From Candidatus Saccharimonadota bacterium (GTDB lineage Bacteria; Patescibacteriota; Saccharimonadia; Saccharimonadales; Saccharimonadaceae), in contig WRLZ01000029.1 of assembly GCA_009777365.1 (NCBI GenBank), positions 1-8,303 on the forward strand: a stretch of DNA of 8,303 nt. The letters are read 5' to 3'. The notes beneath the pieces are model-generated. The model ran no database searches. It was not told the origin of the DNA and saw only the letters and a program-made list of their open reading frames with translations. The position numbers and the translations under genes were made by a program. Of the stretch, positions 1-4,457 are shown piece after piece (position 1 is the stretch's first letter; each line of letters begins with the position of its first letter).

Positions 1-1297
1 CGAATGGGGCGGCGAGTGGGGGAAAGACGAAAGCGAAGAGTCCGGTGAGGAATGTCCCTAGCATAACGAAAGGGATGGTGGGGCCGATGATGAGGTTGGC
101 GGGTAGGGCGGCGATAGAAAAGCGGCCTGTGGAATAGAGGATTATGGGTAGTGTGAAAATGAAAGCCGAGAGTGCGACGAGGAGTGATGAGGCTAGGAAG
201 TTTGGACGCGCGTGGCCGTAGAAGTAGCGGACGAGAAGCGGGCAGAAGATTATGATGCCGGTGTAGGCAGCGAAGGATAGAAGCCAGCCGAGATGTGAAA
301 TGTAATTCGGGTTCAGAAGGAGTGTGAGCGCGGCGGTGAATATGAGGATGTTGATGGGGTGGGAACGTTTGCCGAAATACCAAAAGACTAATCCGAAAAT
401 TGAGACTATAGCGGCGCGGGTGATTGATGCGCCGAAGCCGGTGATGGCGGCAAAGAAGATGATGAGAAGGAGCCCGAAAATGACGACTGAAATGCGAGAG
501 AATCGGACGAATATTTTGCGGACTACTCCGACCAGAATGCCTAGGGCGAACCCGCTGGCGACGATCATGTGTGTCAGGCCGATCACTAGGAGCGTGTCCA
601 TTAGGTCTCCCGGGAGGGCGGACTTTTGTCCAAGTAGATAACCGAAAGCGAGCCCGACTTCGGGGGATTTGATGTGGTGCCTAGTTTTTTCGGTAAAGCT
701 GTCGCGGAATTGTCTGGCGATGTCGCCGGGGATTGGGGTTATAATGTCTGTAACTTGAGCTCGGTAGATGCTGGCAGAAAAGGCGCCGAATCCCTCGGAG
801 AGTTTTCCTTGGATGGTTATGGTGTCGCCACGCTTGATGGAAAATTCGTTTCGTAAAATGGCGCCGCCGGACCCGTCGCTTTGCATGCCGGACAGGGTTG
901 CGTAGACGTCAGCTTCGATTTGATCTCCGCCATCTATTTCGATTTTATTCAACCGCACGCTCATTGTGCCATTTCTTTCGTCGAGATCTTCGTAGATCAT
1001 GCCAGTAAGTTCGACAGTTTTGTCGATATGGGAGAGGATTTGGTTTTGACTGACGAGTGTGATATTGACACGGAAGATGCCGATTAGGAGACCAGAGATT
1101 ATGATGGTGGCGAAAAACAAAACTCGGGAAAATCCGAGTGAGATTAGGAGTAGAGCGATTGCTGGGATTAGCCAGAGGGGGCTGGAGAAGAAAGTTAGTC
1201 CTTCCCGAAATGGGAATGAGAGGATGACGCCGGTGACGATTGAGGCTGAGAAAGCCGTGAATAAGTATGAGGGGTGGATTTTGTTTAGTATGACCAT
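1..1297 (-). CDS. comEC: ComEC/Rec2 family DNA-uptake channel protein (partial, 3' end outside window)
   Basis: Probable inner-membrane channel that passes single-stranded DNA into the cytoplasm during natural transformation. The minus strand reads 432 codons without a stop from ATG 1297 to the window edge. Two hydrophobic helices lie at about residues 40-76. A soluble OB-fold-like region follows at about 80-190, where the family has its DUF4131 region. The Competence domain starts near 210. Family motifs visible there are GLAFGYLLG (215-223), HMIVASGFALGIL (243-255, the counterpart of H-(L/V)-x-A-x-SG), GFGASITRA (287-295) and GWLLSFAAYTGI (337-348), with many hydrophobic helices. The second His common in the SG-x-H motif is Ala here. 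The rest of the channel and any C-terminal metallo-beta-lactamase-like domain would lie off the left edge. The ATG has no Shine-Dalgarno sequence but sits 6 nt after a -10 box. Codons are C-rich, following the strand skew. Open frames on the + strand between 324 and 1328 are antisense shadows of this gene. Confidence 0.92.
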   Translation of the reverse strand, partial: MVILNKIHPSYLFTAFSASIVTGVILSFPFREGLTFFSSPLWLIPAIALLLISLGFSRVLFFATIIISGLLIGIFRVNITLVSQNQILSHIDKTVELTGMIYEDLDERNGTMSVRLNKIEIDGGDQIEADVYATLSGMQSDGSGGAILRNEFSIKRGDTITIQGKLSEGFGAFSASIYRAQVTDIITPIPGDIARQFRDSFTEKTRHHIKSPEVGLAFGYLLGQKSALPGDLMDTLLVIGLTHMIVASGFALGILVGVVRKIFVRFSRISVVIFGLLLIIFFAAITGFGASITRAAIVSIFGLVFWYFGKRSHPINILIFTAALTLLLNPNYISHLGWLLSFAAYTGIIIFCPLLVRYFYGHARPNFLASSLLVALSAFIFTLPIILYSTGRFSIAALPANLIIGPTIPFVMLGTFLTGLFAFVFPPLAAPF

Positions 1298-1303
1298 CTT
1301 ACT

Positions 1304-1332
1304 ATTTTATCACTGCGGTAAGCGATAGTCTA
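1304..1332 (-). promoter_or_regulatory. Promoter of comEC, predicted leaderless
   Basis: On the minus strand there is a -35-like TAGACT (1327-1332), a 17-nt spacer and an extended -10 TGATAAAAT whose hexamer occupies 1304-1309. Counting from the hexamer, +1 falls on position 1297, the A of the comEC ATG. No ribosome binding site is present in the 6 nt between. The -35 matches consensus at 4 of 6 positions; the extended -10 TG supports the call. Confidence 0.6.
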
Positions 1333-1391
1333 TAATTTACTCGAAAATTACAACATAAGCGTGATGGGAAGTCTTTAAGGTTTGGCTTGGC

Positions 1392-1574
1392 CTCCCCACG
1401 AAAACCCATTGCGCTATTAGCATTGCCATCAAGGACAGCGAGAGTATTGACTCCGGCAGTGGTAGCGGCCGACTGACTGCCACGGATGAACCAACGACGG
1501 GGGTCGGGGATGCTGTTGAACGAAGTAGCCTGTGCCCCCGACCACCTAGAGGATTCGATAGAGGGGTTGGATGA
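1392..1574 (-). repeat. Lectin-like cassette repeat, copy 1
   Basis: This is the first of three diverged repeats in the same orientation. On the + strand it begins with CTCCCCACGAAAAC (1392-1405), shared exactly with the other two. It ends with GCCCCCGACCACC (1534-1546) and a GAGGATTCGA block, which are also shared. Internal blocks GACTCC (1449-1454) and CCACGGATGAACCA (1480-1493) are shared with copy 2. Read on the minus strand it is open and gives PSIESS, WSGA, WFIRG, TTAGV and GFRGE in order, separated by variable stretches. This order resembles the end of C-type-lectin-fold proteins of the FGE/sulfatase-modifying type (RGG ... G ... GFR). I see no start codon or ribosome binding site of its own, and the open frame running in from 1676 is antisense to the NYN gene. 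I read it as a detached domain fragment. The lectin-fold assignment is pattern recognition, not a search result. Confidence 0.7.
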
Positions 1575-1614
1575 GAACGAGACTAGGGATTGGTTTAGGT
1601 TTTTAGGGCATACG

Positions 1615-1623
1615 TGGTAAAAT
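1615..1623 (+). promoter_or_regulatory. Extended -10 promoter of the NYN gene, predicted leaderless
   Basis: TGGTAAAAT is an extended -10 element with its hexamer TAAAAT at 1618-1623. The predicted +1 is 1630, the A of the NYN ATG. No Shine-Dalgarno sequence lies between it and the start. No convincing -35 is visible at the expected place (TTTAGG at 1595-1600), so the call rests on the extended -10 and its exact spacing to the ATG. Confidence 0.5.
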
Positions 1624-1629
1624 TGATTT

Positions 1630-2163
1630 ATGAATAACCAAGCGTTTATTGATGGACAGAATTTGCATCTTAGCACTACTGGCGCCAGGAAATCTTGGAA
1701 AGTGGATTTGGAGCGTTTTCGTGTTTATTTGCGAGAGAAATATAAGGTGGGGAAAGCTTACTATTTTATCGGCTATTACATGGAATCTCAGTATGACTTA
1801 TACAAACATATCCAGGAAGCTGGTTTTATACTTATGTTCAGGGAACACCATGAAGATATGGCAAGCATAAAGAAGGGTAATGTTGATACCGATATAGTTT
1901 TTAGTGTGATGAAAAGTTTAGTTGAAAGAGAAAAGTTCAATAGAATTGTTTTAGTTTCCGGTGATGGTGACTACTTTAGGCTGATCCAATATTTGGCAGA
2001 AAAAGACAAGCTTGAGAAAATTCTCGCGCCGAACCGCAAGTCCTTTTCATCTCTATACAAGCAATTTATAGACAACAAGTTTTTTGCTTTCTTGGATGAT
2101 GGAAGTACCAAAAAGAAGATACAGCACAAGAAGCAAGGCAGCAAAAAAGCGGGTTCGCCTTAG
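1630..2163 (+). CDS. NYN-domain (LabA/DUF88-like, PIN-fold) putative ribonuclease
   Basis: This 177-residue protein belongs to the NYN/LabA-like branch of the PIN-fold nucleases, whose characterised members cleave RNA with metal ions held by a cluster of acidic residues. The pattern is complete: FIDGQNL (6-12, Asp8 and Asn11), NVDTDIV (84-90, Asp86 and Asp88) and VSGDGDY (109-115, Asp112 and Asp114) after a hydrophobic beta strand. The fold takes up nearly the whole protein. A lysine-rich tail (about 160-177) may bind nucleic acid. There is no signal peptide or membrane segment, so it should be cytoplasmic. ATG 1630 starts right before the conserved first strand and coincides with the predicted transcription start. 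It stands alone between repeat copies 1 and 2, convergent with the ATPase gene, and a terminator follows. It looks more A+T-rich than comEC or the HD/S8 genes, consistent with accessory status. Its substrate and partner are unknown; no antitoxin-like partner is adjacent. Confidence 0.85.
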   Translation: MNNQAFIDGQNLHLSTTGARKSWKVDLERFRVYLREKYKVGKAYYFIGYYMESQYDLYKHIQEAGFILMFREHHEDMASIKKGNVDTDIVFSVMKSLVEREKFNRIVLVSGDGDYFRLIQYLAEKDKLEKILAPNRKSFSSLYKQFIDNKFFAFLDDGSTKKKIQHKKQGSKKAGSP

Positions 2164-2235
2164 GTATTTCTCCTTTCGGTCTGCCCGCATCGGAATGTAT
2201 TTATATTATATCGCATTTGGAAGCAAAACGCAAGC

Positions 2236-2261
2236 AAAATGGCGTAAGATAGCCATTTTTT
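2236..2261 (+). terminator. Rho-independent terminator after the NYN gene
   Basis: AAAATGGC (2236-2243) and GCCATTTT (2252-2259) form a perfect 8-bp stem with an 8-nt loop, followed without a gap by T residues to 2261 (six Ts, 2256-2261). It lies 73 bases after the NYN stop. On the minus strand the T run is only four bases, so termination of transcripts coming from the ATPase gene would be weaker. Confidence 0.7.
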
Positions 2262-2288
2262 CGGATTTTGGCCTATTTTTGCGGTTCT

Positions 2289-2468
2289 CTCCCCACGAAA
2301 ACGGATTGAGGCATTAGAAAAGCCATTGCTGTCATAGATGGATTCGACTCCAGCACCAGTGGTACCGAGAGAGTTGCCGCCACGAATGAACCATGAACCG
2401 GACTCAAAGGCAGAATTGCTAAACGCCCCCGACCACCCAGAGGATTCGAGTATTGGCTTGTTAGAGGA
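2289..2468 (-). repeat. Lectin-like cassette repeat, copy 2
   Basis: This copy shares CTCCCCACGAAAAC (2289-2302), GACTCC (2346-2351), CCACGAATGAACCA (2380-2393), GCCCCCGACCACC (2425-2437) and GAGGATTCGA with copy 1; between these blocks the two copies are largely different. Spacing between blocks is 43 nt in both for the first interval, 34 versus 31 for the second and 31 versus 40 for the third, so differences are multiples of three. The minus-strand frame is open and reads SSN, ILESS, WSGA, WFIRGG, TTGAGVES and FRGE in order. It starts 20 bases past the ATPase stop codon. An in-frame ATG at 2507 lies inside the ATPase gene and would give a 115-residue product, but I see no ribosome binding site, and the sequence after FRGE shows no domain. 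I therefore call it a repeat/fragment, not a gene. Confidence 0.7.
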
Positions 2469-2488
2469 GTGGCGTAAAACAGCGACAG

Positions 2489-3700
2489 CTATTTTTCTAG
2501 AAGCCATTTGATAGCATTTGTCTGTGCGATGCCATCAAAATTGCGTTCTTCCGGGTCAAGCGTGATGAGATATTTCGGATTGTCGTCTATTCCGCGCAAA
2601 GAACCGAGTTCACGCTCAAGAGTATTCTCATCGCGAACTGACAACGCCACCTGATAATACGAAGTCAATCCTGCTGTATCTACTACGGCAAAGTCAATCT
2701 CTTTTTCGCCAGCGCGTCCAACTCGCACAGCATTTTCACGGCGCAGAAGTTCCAAATATATGATATTCTCCAGAATGCGCCCAGTATCAACATTAGCTCG
2801 TGCGCCAAGTACAGCATACCTAAGCCCAGTATCCACTGTATAGTATTTTTCAAGATTTCGCAGTAGTTTCTTGCCCTTTATGTCGAATCTCTCGGCCTCA
2901 TAGAGCAAATAACTCTCAGTCAATGCTGTAAGATAACTTGTAACAGTCGGATGCGATACCGCCTGGTTGTCCGAAGTCATGGTATCAGATATGCTCTTAG
3001 GAGAAGTTATGTTCCCTATATTATCCAGCATGAACCGCATTAAATTGGTTGCCGTTTTTACGTTACTGACCCCCTGTCTTGTCATTACATCTTTTACCAT
3101 AACGGTATTAAAGATACCAGAAAGGTAGTCGCTGACTTGCTCGCTCTTACCATCTCTAAGGAACTTTGCGACCTGGGGAAAAGAACCATATGTCATATAG
3201 TCTTGGAATAATCGCTCTTCACTCTTTCCGCTTCCCGACAACATTTCCGTATACTCTTTGAACGAAAACGGCAGCATTTTTATCTCAATATAACGACCGG
3301 ATAGTAGAGTTGCAATCTCAGAAGATAAAAACCATGCGTTAGAGCCAGTAATATATAAGTCAACATTTTTCTTTGCGTGTAGACCATTTACCATACGCTC
3401 GAACTCTGGGACATTCTGCACTTCATCCAAAAATATGTAATTCATTCTGTCTGAAACGAGACGGGCTACAATCTCATTATAGATAATACGCCAATCATAG
3501 GTTTCAGCCTCAAGCCGTTCCGGTTCCTCGAAATTAATAAAGGTTATTTGCTTCTCCTCTACGCCCTCATCAAGTAACTCATCGCGAAACATCTCTAAAA
3601 CAGTACTTTTACCTGAACGCCGTACGCCAACAAGCACCTTTATGACATACTCGTCTCTTAGTTGCCTTAGTCTTTGCATATACAATTCTCTTTTTAACAC
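2489..3700 (-). CDS. AAA (AAA_14) ATPase with DUF4143 C-terminal domain
   Basis: This 403-residue protein has the standard architecture and length of the widespread AAA_14-DUF4143 family, whose cellular role is not established. The ATPase part has Walker A GVRRSGKST (25-33), Walker B YIFLDEVQ (88-95), a sensor-like ITGSNA (117-122) and LLSGRY (132-137) with a possible arginine finger. The DUF4143 part (about 190-350) ends with ENIIYLELLRR (311-321), EIDFAVV (334-340) and YYQVA (348-352), a layout like a PD-(D/E)XK nuclease core. The start is GTG 3700: an AAAGGA box lies 5 nt upstream, the family motif LKRELY follows at once, and the -10 box is just upstream. The frame stays open to 4015, but that extension is repeat copy 3 read in another frame. 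It sits alone between repeat copies 2 and 3. Its coding strand is G-rich, unlike comEC on the same strand, which suggests later acquisition. Confidence 0.9.
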   Translation of the reverse strand: MLKRELYMQRLRQLRDEYVIKVLVGVRRSGKSTVLEMFRDELLDEGVEEKQITFINFEEPERLEAETYDWRIIYNEIVARLVSDRMNYIFLDEVQNVPEFERMVNGLHAKKNVDLYITGSNAWFLSSEIATLLSGRYIEIKMLPFSFKEYTEMLSGSGKSEERLFQDYMTYGSFPQVAKFLRDGKSEQVSDYLSGIFNTVMVKDVMTRQGVSNVKTATNLMRFMLDNIGNITSPKSISDTMTSDNQAVSHPTVTSYLTALTESYLLYEAERFDIKGKKLLRNLEKYYTVDTGLRYAVLGARANVDTGRILENIIYLELLRRENAVRVGRAGEKEIDFAVVDTAGLTSYYQVALSVRDENTLERELGSLRGIDDNPKYLITLDPEERNFDGIAQTNAIKWLLEK

Positions 3701-3725
3701 ATAAATCCTTTCAGCATTTGTGTAA

Positions 3726-3754
3726 ATTATATTACACTTTCCCGAAAAAACCAA
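3726..3754 (-). promoter_or_regulatory. Promoter of the ATPase gene
   Basis: On the minus strand there is a TTGGTT -35-like box (3749-3754), a 17-nt spacer and a perfect TATAAT (3726-3731). The predicted +1 is near 3719, giving a leader of about 19 nt that contains the AAAGGA ribosome binding site in front of GTG 3700. The -35 is weak. Confidence 0.6.
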
Positions 3755-3782
3755 AATTGTGAAAATCCAATAAGAACTTTCT

Positions 3783-4078
3783 CTCCCCACGAAAACAATA
3801 GTCTGAAGGCTGCATTCGCTTCGTCTGGAATGAATCCAGACTCCGCTACTAAAGAGCCTAGCGGCGCTACCGCCCCGATTGGTTGCCACGACGCAACCAA
3901 GGATCGCCAGACTCGAACGAATTGGCTGTAGCCCCCGACCACTCCGACGGGGTCCCCATGCGTAGCGCGGAGCGTAAGCTCCGCTCTTCAGTAGGCCAGT
4001 GCGGCTTCGCCACACTGGCCGAATGCCACATCATACTAATTGTGTCTCTGAGGATTCGATAGAGGGTATTGTAGGAGA
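3783..4078 (-). repeat. Lectin-like cassette repeat, copy 3 (decayed and interrupted)
   Basis: This copy has the shared left edge CTCCCCACGAAAAC (3783-3796), GACTCC (3839-3844), a CCACGACGCAACCA version of the central block (3886-3899), GCCCCCGACCAC (3931-3942) and the right-edge block GAGGATTCGATAGAGGG (4050-4066). Between the last two blocks an extra segment of about 104 bp separates sequence that is contiguous in copies 1 and 2. On the minus strand the motifs PSIESS, WSGA, a WLRRG version of WFIRGG, and FRGE remain, with WSGA and FRGE still in the same frame. Four TAG codons interrupt that frame, so this copy cannot be translated through. The interior contains three perfect hairpins: TCTGGA/TCCAGA (3824-3840), GGCG/CGCC (3863-3874) and TTGGTTGC/GCAACCAA (3879-3900). 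Confidence 0.65.
3945..4048. mobile_element. Two-hairpin insertion inside repeat copy 3 (MITE- or BIME-like, ends approximate)
   Basis: This segment is absent from the matching place in copies 1 and 2. It contains GCGGAGC-GTAA-GCTCCGC (3967-3984), a perfect 7-bp stem with a 4-nt loop. It also contains GGCCAGTGCGGC-TTC-GCCACACTGGCC (3994-4020), a 12-bp stem with a TTC loop and one C/A mismatch that becomes a G-T wobble on the minus strand. There is no open frame of note. I cannot see clear terminal inverted repeats or target-site duplications, so the exact ends and the mechanism are open. Confidence 0.45.
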
Positions 4079-4096
4079 AAATGGTATTATTGCACT

Positions 4097-4130
4097 GGAT
4101 TGCTTCGTCGGCTTCGCCTCCTCGCAATGA
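4097..4130. repeat. REP-like palindrome (ATTGC...GGC-TTC-GCC...GCAAT)
   Basis: ATTGC (4099-4103) pairs with GCAAT (4124-4128), and GGC-TTC-GCC (4110-4118) forms the apex; the bases between pair imperfectly. The minus-strand reading GTCATTGCGAGGAGG... with ...ACGAAGCAATCC matches a class of small palindromic repeats that I recall from intergenic regions of several bacterial phyla. Its apex GGCTTCGCC is the same 9-mer found at the apex of the 3994-4020 hairpin. Confidence 0.5.
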
Positions 4131-4161
4131 CAAACCAAAAGAAAAAGGGGAAATACTCCCC

Positions 4162-4200
4162 ATTATACCCTATTGTATCACACTTTGTCAAATTTGTCAA
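4162..4200 (-). promoter_or_regulatory. Strong tandem promoter with no assigned gene
   Basis: Two near-consensus sigma-70-type promoters overlap on the minus strand. The first is TTGACA (4195-4200), 17 nt, TACAAT (4172-4177), with an extended TG. The second is TTGACA (4186-4191), 18 nt, TATAAT (4162-4167). Predicted starts are near 4165 and 4155. A small stem GGGGA/TCCCC (4147-4161) followed by a T-rich run lies at the very start of the transcript and could act as an attenuator. No coding start with a ribosome binding site follows before repeat copy 3. The tRNA-Lys gene lies upstream of this promoter, so it is not the target. Confidence 0.65.
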
Positions 4201-4268
4201 GGGAAAATGGGGATTTTGGGTGGGTTTTTGGGTGAAATAGTGGGGATTGACAGTAGTAGAAATTATTT

Positions 4269-4344
4269 TGGTGGGTCGGGCGGGGCTCGAACCCACGACA
4301 CCAGGCTTAAAAGGCCCGTGCTCTACCTACTGAGCTACCGACCC
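4269..4344 (-). tRNA. tRNA-Lys (anticodon TTT), CCA encoded
   Basis: The full cloverleaf is visible on the minus strand. The 7-bp acceptor stem is GGGTCGG/CCGACCC, the D arm has GCTC/GAGC, and the anticodon stem CGGGC/GCCTG carries loop CTTTTAA. The variable loop is GTGTC, and the T arm GTGGG/CCCGC carries loop TTCGAGC. The discriminator is A and the CCA end is encoded at 4269-4271. The mature body is 73 nt plus CCA. Anticodon TTT specifies lysine. Confidence 0.97.
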
Positions 4345-4378
4345 GTTGTTAGTAGCTAGATTAGTATTATACCCTGTA

Positions 4379-4407
4379 ATTATAGCATATATGAGGATAA
4401 TTTTCAA
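4379..4407 (-). promoter_or_regulatory. Promoter of tRNA-Lys
   Basis: On the minus strand there is TTGAAA (4402-4407), a 17-nt spacer and an extended -10 TGCTATAAT with the hexamer at 4379-4384. The predicted +1 near 4372 leaves a 28-nt 5' leader to be processed. A second TATAAT (4366-4371) lies downstream without a matching -35. The -35 box is 3 bp from the -35 box of the divergent HD operon promoter. Confidence 0.7.
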
Positions 4408-4410
4408 GTT

Positions 4411-4440
4411 TTGACTCGTATTGCCTTGTTATGGTACAAT
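4411..4440 (+). promoter_or_regulatory. Promoter of the HD-HD-S8 operon
   Basis: TTGACT (4411-4416), an 18-nt spacer and an extended -10 TGGTACAAT with hexamer TACAAT at 4435-4440. The predicted +1 is near 4447, at the first base of the AAGGAG ribosome binding site (4447-4452). The leader before ATG 4458 would be only about 11 nt. This also excludes the in-frame ATG at 4431, which lies within the promoter. Confidence 0.75.
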
Positions 4441-4457
4441 GGGGGAAAGGAGAGGTG

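Noticed and set aside
1331..1336. Plus-strand TATAAT as a promoter
   Set aside because: There is no -35-like hexamer at the expected distance and no gene starts within about 290 bases downstream; the NYN gene has its own -10.
1392..2468. Diversity-generating retroelement template/variable repeat pair
   Set aside because: There is no reverse transcriptase in the window, and the copies differ by length changes and at all bases, not mainly at adenines. A DGR elsewhere in the genome cannot be excluded.
2160..2507. Functional 115-residue minus-strand gene containing repeat copy 2
   Set aside because: Its ATG lies inside the ATPase gene with no ribosome binding site, and the sequence after FRGE is antisense to the terminator region and shows no domain.
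2489..4015. ATPase coding region extended to ATG 4015 (508 residues)
   Set aside because: The first 105 codons are repeat copy 3 and the promoter read in an unrelated frame. GTG 3700 has a ribosome binding site and matches the usual start of the family.
1392..4078. Integron cassette array with attC-like sites
   Set aside because: The two genes point in opposite directions, no integrase is present, and the repeats have no conserved inverted-repeat core. Copy 1 has GGTCGGGG (1502-1509) facing CCCCGACC (1536-1543), but copies 2 and 3 lack the first arm.
1392..4078. CRISPR array
   Set aside because: Only three long, diverged copies with gene-sized irregular spacing and no cas genes.
4269..4344. 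tRNA-Lys as the attachment site of an integrated element filling 1298-4268
   Set aside because: No integrase is visible and no copy of the tRNA 3' end was found near the other boundary. The only match is an 8-nt GGGTCGGG near 1501, too short to count.
4431..4457. Upstream ATG 4431 for the first HD gene
   Set aside because: It lies within the promoter -10 region, so it would not be on the transcript. ATG 4458 has AAGGAG at good spacing.
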